Below are positions 1 through 6,928 of a DNA stretch of 34,137 nt, piece by piece. A program made the translations under genes and the position numbers. Source of the DNA: Bacteroidales bacterium. GTDB taxonomy: Bacteria > Bacteroidota > Bacteroidia > Bacteroidales > VadinHA17. Every line of letters begins with the position of its first letter. The first letter of the stretch is position 1. The stretch lies in the NCBI GenBank assembly GCA_027451265.1, contig DAIDJT010000003.1, positions 1 to 34,137 of the forward strand, in the 5' to 3' direction. The notes under the pieces were generated by a model that saw nothing but the letters and a program-made list of their open reading frames with translations, was not told where the DNA came from and did no database searches.

Positions 1-468
1 CCTCAGGTCCATCATGCTGGTACTGTCGGCCTGAAGGCCGATAAAGAAAATTTCGCCCATAACGCTTGACTGCGGTGCAAGGACGGGCTGGCCGACACCA
101 AGCGGCATCTGTGACGTGACGGTGATGAGCTTCTCGCTCACTATCTGACGGGCCCTGAAAATATCAGTGCCCCAGTCGAACTCAACCCATACAAATGAAT
201 AACCCTGCGATGAGGCCGACCGGACCCTTCGCACGCCGGTAGCACCGTTGACAGATGTCTCTATCGGGAATGTAACCAGTCGCTCAACCTCCTCCGAGGC
301 CATCCCGTGGGCGTCAGTCATGACAACCACCGTTGGAGCCGTCAGATCGGGAAAAACATCGATATCCATGTTCAGGGCGGTTCGCACACCGAAAACCACC
401 AGGGCCACTGAAAGGAGTATTATCAGATACTTGTTGTTCAGTGAGAACTTAATGATATTGTTTATCAT
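1..468 (-). CDS. CusA/CzcA-family heavy-metal efflux RND transporter, N-terminal 156 residues (cut by window edge)
   Basis: Reading the minus strand from the ATG at 468 gives an open frame to the window edge, so the ORF track, which needs a stop, omits it. The start MINNIIKFSLNNKYLIILL is the first transmembrane helix of an RND pump. The following DVFPDLTAPTVVVMT, HGMASEEVERLVTFPIE and NGATGVRRVRS stretches are typical of the porter domain of the CusA/CzcA heavy-metal subfamily, as opposed to drug pumps of the AcrB type. Family knowledge: these proton-driven inner-membrane pumps export monovalent or divalent metal ions (Cu/Ag or Co/Zn/Cd) through a periplasmic adaptor and an outer-membrane channel. 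The adaptor gene lies 12 bases upstream on the same strand, so the two form an operon. The metal cannot be read from this fragment because the metal-binding Met residues lie outside the window. Confidence 0.9.
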   Translation of the reverse strand, partial: MINNIIKFSLNNKYLIILLSVALVVFGVRTALNMDIDVFPDLTAPTVVVMTDAHGMASEEVERLVTFPIETSVNGATGVRRVRSASSQGYSFVWVEFDWGTDIFRARQIVSEKLITVTSQMPLGVGQPVLAPQSSVMGEIFFIGLQADSTSMMDLR

Positions 469-480
469 GGCTGCCGGCTT

Positions 481-1983
481 TTAATGTACGTGACCCGAAT
501 GTGCATCCAGTGCCCCGGTAGCCTGGGCAAGCTTGATAAGGATTGCACCCTTTGTCACTATGCGTTCATCATCCTTCAGGCCGCCGGTGACCTCCGTCCT
601 GATCCCGTCAGTTGCGCCGGCCTGTATCACCCTCTTCTCAAACCGTTCAGGCGTGACCTGCACAAACACGAAAAAGGCACCCTGCTCTTCAATCAATGCA
701 GTGTTTGGCACTGTAAGTGCTTCGGCATCCGAAACCGTTTTCAGCCAAAGTTCCACGAAGCTGCCCGGAACAAAACCGGCAATATTCTTAACCTGTATGC
801 TGACGGGGATAAGATAACTGTCTGCAGTGGCAGCTTTCCCGACGGAGAGAATTCTTCCTCCGAGCTCTTCGAGTGTATAGGCTTTATTATCGTCCGCACA
901 CTTAATGGTTGCTGTGGATATTGAGTTCAGAAACCGTGCATACCTTTGCTGCACTTCAGCCCGCAGCATGACAGTGCTGTTTTGTGAAATCACCATTAAC
1001 GGCTGCCCGGCCTCAACATATTGCCCGTTCTCAACCATCAGCTGCCTGACAAATCCTGTTATCGGGCTTGTCACAGTCTGCCCTGACCGGCTGAAATTCT
1101 GCTGCAGGTTCTCATAAACAGACCTGGCGTTTTCAAAACGCGTTTTTGCCTCCAGCAACTGCTTGCCAGACACTATTTTATCTGCCGCAAGAATCACCGC
1201 CCGGTCATATTCAGCCTTCGCCTGTTCATAGTTGTTTTGCGCCTCCGCGAACCTGACTCCGGAGTTGTCTTCTGCAAGACCGCTGCCCCTGATGGTAAGC
1301 AATGGCTGGCCGGATGAAACCTTTATCCCCTCCAGGATATTCTTGCCAGTAAAAGAGATTACTCCGGATGACCGTGCTGTCACCACAGATTCATTTCCCT
1401 GTGCGGGCTCCACCAGGGCAGTTGTTTTTATCACCTGGCCGAAGGGCTCACGCGAAGGATTCCCGGTTGAGAAATCTATTTTCCATGACTGCTCCTTTGT
1501 GAATGCAGTTGTGTTTACAGAGGCAGCTGCATTTTTTTCCACATCCTCCTCTGCCTCGCCGGCACCTGCATATACTGTCACCTCGGGGACAATGATCCTT
1601 GACTCTCCCGTTTCGGTTCTGATCAGGAATTCCATAGTTCCTTTCCCGGCTCCGGCCGGGGTCACATCAAAGCTGTAAATCCCCCTGCGGACGGGGTTCT
1701 CAACCGCCTCTTCCACCGTCTGCCCGTTGACTGTCAGTCTTATTGTCACAGAGCCTGATGGAAGTGGCTTGAAACCGGGAAGTGCAGTAAAGTGTGACAG
1801 AACGTTTGATGAGACGCCTGTCACAAAAGGATCAGCTTCAGCGAACAGCTCGAATTCATCACTGTAAACCGTATAATAAACCTTGAGATCTTCGTGGCTT
1901 GTCTCCGGGCTGACTGTTTTGCTGTTATTGCAGGCTGCCAGAAGCAGTAAGATAACAGGGACCATGAAATATTTAAAGTACAT
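481..1983 (-). CDS. Heavy-metal RND efflux periplasmic adaptor (CusB/CzcB-like) lipoprotein
   Basis: 500 residues. The N-terminus MYFKYFMVPVILLLLAAC is a lipoprotein signal with lipobox LAAC, so the protein should be anchored by Cys18. After a signal-proximal domain of about 120 residues comes a membrane-fusion-protein core: a lipoyl-like half (SSGVISFTGKNILEGIKVSSG), a helical hairpin (EQAKAEYDRAVILAADK, QLLEAKTRFENARSVYENL), the second lipoyl half (SPITGFVRQLMVENGQYVEAGQ), and beta-barrel and membrane-proximal domains. The C-terminus ends in a short His-containing tail, HSGHVH, which could bind metal (inference). It directly precedes the CusA-like pump gene and follows a His-rich exported protein, which fits a Cu/Ag or Zn/Co/Cd efflux operon. 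No TolC-like gene of this operon is visible here; it may lie beyond the pump gene, or the TolC at 6929-8413 may be shared. Confidence 0.9.
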   Translation of the reverse strand: MYFKYFMVPVILLLLAACNNSKTVSPETSHEDLKVYYTVYSDEFELFAEADPFVTGVSSNVLSHFTALPGFKPLPSGSVTIRLTVNGQTVEEAVENPVRRGIYSFDVTPAGAGKGTMEFLIRTETGESRIIVPEVTVYAGAGEAEEDVEKNAAASVNTTAFTKEQSWKIDFSTGNPSREPFGQVIKTTALVEPAQGNESVVTARSSGVISFTGKNILEGIKVSSGQPLLTIRGSGLAEDNSGVRFAEAQNNYEQAKAEYDRAVILAADKIVSGKQLLEAKTRFENARSVYENLQQNFSRSGQTVTSPITGFVRQLMVENGQYVEAGQPLMVISQNSTVMLRAEVQQRYARFLNSISTATIKCADDNKAYTLEELGGRILSVGKAATADSYLIPVSIQVKNIAGFVPGSFVELWLKTVSDAEALTVPNTALIEEQGAFFVFVQVTPERFEKRVIQAGATDGIRTEVTGGLKDDERIVTKGAILIKLAQATGALDAHSGHVH

Positions 1984-2089
1984 TATAATTACTGTTTAAG
2001 ATTGGATTAAAAAGAATGATATCGCAGAAGTTTAATTTCCTGCAAATTGCGGCTATTCTCGGAATAAAACCTTATACAGTTGGAGGGGC

Positions 2090-2503
2090 TCAAAGCCCTG
2101 ATGAATGTGATGAAAGTGAAGAGTAGAGAAATATAGCCGGAGGCGCTGATAACGAATACAATAACTTAGTTCCCGGCGAGCCGGTTTCATTGGCCTGCAA
2201 GCCAACAAAAAGGTTTTCGCCCCATGGCTGGCTGCACTTTTTATCAATTAATTTCAAACCGGCAGTAAGCTGGTTTGAGCTCACAACCACAGGGTCTTTC
2301 AGAACACAATGACCGTCACCGTCTTCGCCATCGTGATGGTGATTATCGGGGCTGGAACCATGGTCACCTGCAGGCTCCTCACCTGTGCAGTGTGATTTTA
2401 TAAAACAGATCAGGTTACCGTGATGATGATGGGGTACAACAGCATGACCCAGGAACAGTAATCCTGCCATTAATAAAAATGATGCTGCTGTGTGTTTAAT
2501 CAT
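2090..2503 (-). CDS. Small His-rich exported protein, probable metal-efflux accessory
   Basis: 137 residues. A hydrophobic N-terminus (MIKHTAASFLLMAGLLFLGHAVV) looks like a signal peptide or single anchor. It is followed by two His clusters, PHHHHGN and DNHHHDGEDGDGH, and Cys residues (LICFIK, SHCTGE, GHCVLK) in the first half. The second half lacks His and ends in a moderately hydrophobic stretch (LLYSLSAPPAIFLYSSL). It lies about 106 bases before the RND adaptor on the same strand, which suggests a periplasmic metal-binding or metal-buffering role in the efflux operon; this is inference from composition and context. Small His-rich proteins beside RND metal pumps are common in Bacteroidetes. 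It resembles what I remember of the DUF6769 group, but I cannot confirm that assignment. A near-match to the -7 promoter box (GATATTTG) lies upstream. Confidence 0.75.
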   Translation of the reverse strand: MIKHTAASFLLMAGLLFLGHAVVPHHHHGNLICFIKSHCTGEEPAGDHGSSPDNHHHDGEDGDGHCVLKDPVVVSSNQLTAGLKLIDKKCSQPWGENLFVGLQANETGSPGTKLLYSLSAPPAIFLYSSLSSHSSGL

Positions 2504-2551
2504 AATCTCCCCGGGAACCCGTGCAATTATAACGAAATATCAAATATCATG

Positions 2552-2587
2552 TTCATTCACTGCCGGCAAATTGCATTCATTCACTGC
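2552..2587. repeat. 12-bp direct repeat spanning the LolD-like gene stop codon, period 24
   Basis: TTCATTCACTGC occurs at 2552-2563 and again at 2576-2587. The second copy contains the end of the LolD-like gene (minus-strand CAG TGA ATGAA), so the downstream copy repeats the last codon and stop codon. Confidence 0.7.
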
Positions 2588-3234
2588 ATTATCAGACCGT
2601 CCTTGATCCTGATCGTCCGGTCAGACATCGATGCCAGTTGCGGGTCATGGGTCACAATGATGAATGTATGCCCGAAAGTGTCACGCAGCCTGAAGAAGAG
2701 ATTGTGAAGCTCCTTCTTGTTTTCGGTGTCAAGGTTACCGGAAGGTTCGTCTGCCAGTATCAGTGACGGACTGTTTACAATAGCCCGTGCCACGGCAACA
2801 CGCTGCTGTTCGCCTCCGCTCAGCTGTGAAGGCTTATGGTCAAGCCTGTCACTCATTCCCAGGAAATCTAGGAGTTCTGTAGCCCTGGCTGCCGCCTCGG
2901 CACGTGATTTCCCCGCAATGAGCGCCGGGATACAAACATTCTCAAGCGCTGTGAACTCAGGAAGCAACTGGTGAAACTGGAAAATAAAGCCGATGTGCTT
3001 ATTCCTGAAGGCAGCCAGGGCCCGCTGTGAAAGCTGCCCGGGATCCTGTCCGTTGATAAGGACCGTCCCTGCATCAGCCCTGTCAAGTGTTCCGATAATC
3101 TGAAGCAGTGTGGTTTTACCGGCGCCGCTGGCCCCGACAATGGCAACCACCTCTTTCTCTTCCACCTCAAGGTTAATGCCTTTGAGCACCCTGAGGTCAC
3201 CGTATGACTTCATTATGCCGGTTGCCCTTATCAT
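2581..3234 (-). CDS. LolD/MacB-type ABC transporter ATP-binding protein
   Basis: 217 residues, the usual length of a LolD-type ATPase. Walker [10 protein letters not shown] sits near residue 34, the Q-loop is [18 protein letters not shown], the signature is [14 protein letters not shown], Walker B is [12 protein letters not shown] and the switch His is in IIVTHDP. The [16 protein letters not shown] stretch and GNLD are typical of the LolD/MacB/FtsE group, which powers extrusion of lipoproteins or envelope substrates through FtsX-like permeases. Its ATG overlaps the tatA stop as ATGA (four bases), so translation is probably coupled. No LolC/E permease lies next to it; the nearest FtsX-fold permease is the MacB-like protein at 8423-9793, which lacks an ATPase domain. 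It could serve that permease or a distant LolCE, and the sequence cannot decide. Confidence 0.9.
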   Translation of the reverse strand: MIRATGIMKSYGDLRVLKGINLEVEEKEVVAIVGASGAGKTTLLQIIGTLDRADAGTVLINGQDPGQLSQRALAAFRNKHIGFIFQFHQLLPEFTALENVCIPALIAGKSRAEAAARATELLDFLGMSDRLDHKPSQLSGGEQQRVAVARAIVNSPSLILADEPSGNLDTENKKELHNLFFRLRDTFGHTFIIVTHDPQLASMSDRTIRIKDGLIMQ

Positions 3235-3593
3235 CTTGATTCCTGGTTTAGGTCGCGTGCCGTATCATTTATCTCATCAGAGAGAGGCGAGGCAGCCTCA
3301 GTAAAGTCCTTCCTCACGCTGTTAGTCACGTCATTGATATCGCGCCTCACCGAATTTGTCACATCATTGATATCGCGCCTTACCGAGCTTGTCACATCAT
3401 TGATATCTTTCCTTATATCCTCGGTACTCTCATCAAACTCCTTCTTTATTTCGTCAGTGGCTTTCCGGACCTCCCGCATCCCTTTGCCCATGGCACGAGC
3501 TATCTCCGGCAGCTTGTCAGCTCCGAAAAGCAGCAGAACCGCAATCAGAATGAAGATTATCTCCTGTCCGCTTATGAATAGCAATGTTCCCAT
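3231..3593 (-). CDS. tatA: TatA/TatE-like twin-arginine translocase subunit with hendecad-repeat tail
   Basis: 120 residues. The N-terminus [38 protein letters not shown] has the short single transmembrane helix, the FG hinge and the amphipathic helix of TatA-family proteins, which form the pore of the Tat system for folded proteins. The tail is unusual: an 11-residue unit ([44 protein letters not shown]) is repeated about four times, encoded by exact 33-bp spacing. An 11-residue period fits a long amphipathic or right-handed coiled helix. The gene lies downstream of secDF and overlaps the LolD-like gene. No TatC is in the window, so which Tat system it serves is open. A TAACTTTG promoter-like box lies at 3616-3623. 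Confidence 0.88.
   Translation of the reverse strand: MGTLLFISGQEIIFILIAVLLLFGADKLPEIARAMGKGMREVRKATDEIKKEFDESTEDIRKDINDVTSSVRRDINDVTNSVRRDINDVTNSVRKDFTEAASPLSDEINDTARDLNQESR
3292..3420. repeat. 33-bp tandem repeat inside tatA
   Basis: Units beginning gtcacRtcattgatat start at 3325, 3358 and 3391, an exact 33-bp period; a more diverged unit precedes them (about 3292-3324). The repeat is in frame and encodes the 11-residue unit [11 protein letters not shown]. Confidence 0.9.
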
Positions 3594-3615
3594 CAGGGTT
3601 GCTTTTTATGCCCGG

Positions 3616-3623
3616 CAAAGTTA
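3616..3623 (-). promoter_or_regulatory. Bacteroidetes -7 promoter box upstream of tatA
   Basis: The minus strand reads TAACTTTG, a full match to TAnnTTTG, 23 bases before the tatA start. No convincing -33 TTTG is seen. Together with the hairpin at 3666-3693 it suggests tatA-lolD can be transcribed separately from secDF. Confidence 0.4.
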
Positions 3624-3665
3624 GTAAAGAATAAGATAAGATATGAAGCAGCCGGCAATAAATGG

Positions 3666-3693
3666 CTGAGGCTGCCTTTCGGGGCAGCCTCAG
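3666..3693 (-). terminator. Hairpin between secDF and tatA, possible terminator
   Basis: CTGAGGCTGCC and GGCAGCCTCAG form a perfect 11-bp stem with a six-base loop. On the minus strand the stem is followed only by CCATTTATTG, a weak T-run, so it may be an attenuating or processing hairpin instead of a full intrinsic terminator. Confidence 0.55.
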
Positions 3694-3704
3694 TTCCGGA
3701 GCCG

Positions 3705-3784
3705 TTAACCGGCTATTTGTTTCTTAATTGGGTCATCGCGGTGAAAATCCGCTCCCGGGCTCTTAACCGGCTATCTTTTTCTTT
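3705..3784. repeat. Imperfect direct repeat of the secDF 3' end including the stop codon
   Basis: TTAACCGGCTAT followed by a near-identical pyrimidine-rich stretch occurs at 3705-3725 and 3763-3783, about 19 of 21 bases identical, offset 58. The second copy is the true end of secDF (KKKIAG, TAA); the first would read KKQIAG and a TAA downstream of the gene. Confidence 0.75.
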
Positions 3785-6783
3785 TCGGTCTCACCTGGAT
3801 GAGCATCAGCTTCTCCACCTTTCTCCTTTGTTGTTTCATAGAGAACCGGGGTTGAAATGAAGAGCGATGAGTAAGTCCCGAAAACTATACCGAATAGCAG
3901 GGCAAAGATAAATCCTCTGATCACCTCCCCTCCGAATATGAAGATCACAATAAGCACGAAGATGGTTGCCATACCGGTGTTGAGTGTTCGGGCCAGCGTG
4001 CTGTTCAGGGCAAGGTTGTAAATTTCCTTCTTGGACCTCTTCCTGTATATCGGCAGATACTCCCTGACCCTGTCGAATATAACCACCGTGTCGTTCAGAG
4101 AATATCCCACCACGGTAAGTATAGCTGCAATAAACGATTGGTCAATATCCATCGAGAACGGCATCACCCCCTGAAGTATCGAATAGAGACCCAGCACAAT
4201 GATCACGTCATGAGCCAGGGCAACAATGGATCCGACTCCATATTGCCACTTGCGGAACCTGATAAAGATATAGAGGAACATCCCCACAAGTGCAAGGAGT
4301 ATGGCCCAGATAGCCTTCGAAGCCTGGTCCTTCGCAATTGTGGGACCGACAGTTTCAGAACTGACAATATTGTTCGCAATGAAACTCTGCTGGTCAACAC
4401 CCGGAACAAGATCCTTAAGACCGGTGTACAGCAGTCCGTTGACCTCGTCTGTTGCAGCAGGGTCCTCAACCTTGTACTTGGTGCTGATCTTTACCTGGTT
4501 ATCGGAACCAAAGGTCACCACCACCGGGTCTCCGCCAAGCTTGTCTGAGAGGAGGTTGGCAATCTCACCTGTATTGACGGGCTGCTCGAACCTTACAACA
4601 TAGGTACGGCCGCCGGTGAAGTCTATGCCCCTGCTCAGCCCCTTGGTTGAAAGACTGACAATGGCGAGTATCGAGAGTGAAATTGAGAAAATGTACCCGT
4701 ACTTTCTCAGGCTTACAAAGTCAATGTGCATGTTCTCAAGGAAATTCTCGGTATAGGGTGCAGAGAACTTAAGGTGAACATTTTTCTTCAGCAGCCACTC
4801 ATAAATGAGTCGTGAGACAAGCACTGCCGAGAAAAGTGAAGTAATGATACCGATAACCAGTGTTGAGGCAAAACCCTTTATAGGACCGGTACCGAAATAA
4901 TACAGAATCACACCGGTAACCAGCGTTGTCAGGTTACTGTCAATGATTGCAGAAGATGCTCCCTTGTAACCGTCAGCTATGGCCTGTTTGACCCCCTTGC
5001 CTCCGCGAAGCTCTTCCTTGATCCTCTCGAAGATAAGCACGTTGGCGTCAACCGACATACCGATCGTAAGCACTATACCGGCGATACCGGGAAGCGTCAG
5101 AACGGCGTTAAGGGAGACAAGAACTCCCATCATGAAGAAGAGGTTGACAGTCATTGCAATATCTGCCACTGTACCGGCTGACCGGCTGTAGTAGAAGATC
5201 ATGTAAATGAGCACGATGATGAAGGCAATGACGAATGATTTCATACCGCTGTTGATAGCCTCCTTGCCAAGGGAGGGACCCACAACCGTATCCTGTATGA
5301 TGTGTGCAGGAGCGGGCATCTTTCCTGACTTGAGGATATTGGCAAGGTCCTCAGCCTCCTCAAGGGTGAAGTCGCCGGTAATTTCGGTGTTTCCTCCGGC
5401 GATTTCATTCTGTACGCGCGGGTATGACCTTACATAGTCATCAAGCACAACTGCTATGCACCTGTTGATGTTGTCACGTGTCATGCGCTGCCATATCTTG
5501 GCTCCCTCGGCATTCATTGAAAAGTCAACCTTGATGTCAGAGCCTGTGACACCGGTTGAAGGACGAGCACTGGTGACGACGTCACCTGTAAGCGGTGCAC
5601 GGCCGTCACGGGTGGTTATTTTTATTGCATGGAGTTCAAACAGGGTATGCGTCGGATCCCACTTATGAGGATTCTGGCTCCAGTAGAACCTCAGTTCCCT
5701 GGGGAAGAGTGACTTGATCTGGTTCATGGCCAGGTAACCATTGACCCTTGCAGTGTCCTTGCCTGCGGCGAAGCCGACTATGCTGCTGGGCTCAGGCTGA
5801 CCTTCTGCTGAAACGTTTGGTCTGAGCAAACCGAAGAGCGGATTCTGGCGGGTAAACTCCTCGATATTGGAAGCTTCGGCTGCGGCGGAAGTGTCACTGC
5901 TTACCATATCAAGGAGTGACTTGTCGCCGGTTGTCGTGTCACGAACTGCACCGGCTGTCCCTCCTGAAGCAATGCTGTCTGTTGCGGCAGCAATTGCATC
6001 GGTTGGCATCACTGACCTCAGAAAGTCATTGGCCTGAATCAGGTAACCGATTACCTCCGGGTTTTCATATGTCTCCCAGAACTCCAGGTTGGCTGTTCCC
6101 TGCAGGAGGTCACGCACCCTCTCAGGGTCTTTCACGCCAGGAAGTTCAACGAGGATACGGCCGCGTGGCTGAAGGTGGGAAATGTTTGGCTGTACAACGC
6201 CGAAACGGTCAATCCTGTTCCTGAGAACATTAAAAGCGTTGTCTATGGCCGAGTTGGTTTCAGTCTCAAGCACCTTCTGCACATCTGCATTGGTGGAATT
6301 GAAGTTGATGCGGTCTTTCAGCTCAACAGTGCCAAAAACACCTGCAAGCCTGGCATTCGGGTCCAGTTCTTCAAAGGACCGTACAAACAGGGTAATGAAG
6401 TCCTCGTTGCTGCCTCCGCGCTGTTTCTGCTTTGCCACTGCAAGCGCCTCATTGAATGTCTTGTCTGTACTGTAGTTTGAAAGAGCCCTGACGATGTCCT
6501 CAACTGAAATCTCAAGCACCACGTTCATTCCGCCCTTGAGGTCAAGACCCAGGTTGATCTCCTTGGTCTGCACCTCCTTGTAAGTATTGCCGAGGAACCC
6601 CCACTGATCCTTTGGCAGGGAGGCAACCGAGTCAATGTATGCCACCTCCTTGTTAAGATCACCTGCTGCATATTCCCTCGCTTCCTTCTTGACCTTGAAT
6701 GAGGCCGCGGTGAAGGAGAGCTGGTAAATGCAAACAAGGGTCAGGGCAATAGCCAGAGCTGAAATTAATCCTTTGTTCTGCAT
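3763..6783 (-). CDS. secDF: Fused SecDF protein translocase subunit
   Basis: 1006 residues, the usual size of the Bacteroidetes SecD-SecF fusion. It uses the proton-motive force to drive late steps of Sec-dependent export. The SecD half has the N-terminal helix, LDLKGGMNVVLEI near residue 80, the large periplasmic P1 region, and the helix cluster with GMSVDANVLIFERIKEEL. The SecF half begins near residue 690 (LRKYGYIFSISLS, GIDFTGGRTYVVRF) and has GYSLNDTVVIFDRVREYL. A Ser/Thr/Ala/Asp-rich insert around residues 260-310 looks like a flexible spacer inside P1. It starts at ATG 6783 after an approximately 50-base leader with a TATATTTG box. Neighbours are tatA and a LolD-like ATPase, all envelope-export functions. 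Its last codons are partly duplicated downstream. Confidence 0.97.
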   Translation of the reverse strand: MQNKGLISALAIALTLVCIYQLSFTAASFKVKKEAREYAAGDLNKEVAYIDSVASLPKDQWGFLGNTYKEVQTKEINLGLDLKGGMNVVLEISVEDIVRALSNYSTDKTFNEALAVAKQKQRGGSNEDFITLFVRSFEELDPNARLAGVFGTVELKDRINFNSTNADVQKVLETETNSAIDNAFNVLRNRIDRFGVVQPNISHLQPRGRILVELPGVKDPERVRDLLQGTANLEFWETYENPEVIGYLIQANDFLRSVMPTDAIAAATDSIASGGTAGAVRDTTTGDKSLLDMVSSDTSAAAEASNIEEFTRQNPLFGLLRPNVSAEGQPEPSSIVGFAAGKDTARVNGYLAMNQIKSLFPRELRFYWSQNPHKWDPTHTLFELHAIKITTRDGRAPLTGDVVTSARPSTGVTGSDIKVDFSMNAEGAKIWQRMTRDNINRCIAVVLDDYVRSYPRVQNEIAGGNTEITGDFTLEEAEDLANILKSGKMPAPAHIIQDTVVGPSLGKEAINSGMKSFVIAFIIVLIYMIFYYSRSAGTVADIAMTVNLFFMMGVLVSLNAVLTLPGIAGIVLTIGMSVDANVLIFERIKEELRGGKGVKQAIADGYKGASSAIIDSNLTTLVTGVILYYFGTGPIKGFASTLVIGIITSLFSAVLVSRLIYEWLLKKNVHLKFSAPYTENFLENMHIDFVSLRKYGYIFSISLSILAIVSLSTKGLSRGIDFTGGRTYVVRFEQPVNTGEIANLLSDKLGGDPVVVTFGSDNQVKISTKYKVEDPAATDEVNGLLYTGLKDLVPGVDQQSFIANNIVSSETVGPTIAKDQASKAIWAILLALVGMFLYIFIRFRKWQYGVGSIVALAHDVIIVLGLYSILQGVMPFSMDIDQSFIAAILTVVGYSLNDTVVIFDRVREYLPIYRKRSKKEIYNLALNSTLARTLNTGMATIFVLIVIFIFGGEVIRGFIFALLFGIVFGTYSSLFISTPVLYETTKEKGGEADAHPGETEKKKIAG

Positions 6784-6840
6784 CTGTATCCTCTTTTAAA
6801 ATTATGATTGTATGTGAAACGGTTTGATATTTACGAGGCG

Positions 6841-6848
6841 CAAATATA
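6841..6848 (-). promoter_or_regulatory. Bacteroidetes -7 promoter box for secDF
   Basis: The minus strand reads TATATTTG, matching TAnnTTTG, about 57 bases before the secDF ATG. About 20 bases further upstream is GTTTAAG, a weak -33 candidate. It lies between the tolC terminator and secDF, where a promoter is expected. Confidence 0.5.
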
Positions 6849-6886
6849 AAACAATATTTTCTTAAACCATATGATTAATAAGCAAA

Positions 6887-6908
6887 ACTGCCGGCGTAAA
6901 CCGGCAGT
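6887..6908 (-). terminator. Intrinsic terminator after the tolC gene
   Basis: ACTGCCGG-CGTAAA-CCGGCAGT is a perfect 8-bp stem with a six-base loop. On the minus strand it is followed by TTTTGCTTATTAATC, a T-rich tail. It lies 20 bases past the tolC stop and upstream of the secDF promoter, so it separates the two transcription units. Confidence 0.75.
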
Positions 6909-6928
6909 CTCATATTATCCTTTCAGGT

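Noticed and set aside
484-924. 146-residue plus-strand ORF with several Cys and His
   Set aside because: It is antisense to the well-supported RND adaptor; Cys/His content is incidental.
2090-2110. Possible terminator hairpin at the His-rich gene stop (GGGCT/AGCCC)
   Set aside because: The stem is only five base pairs and no T-run follows on the minus strand.
3292-3420. CRISPR-like periodic repeat
   Set aside because: The 33-bp units are contiguous with no spacers and lie in frame in tatA.
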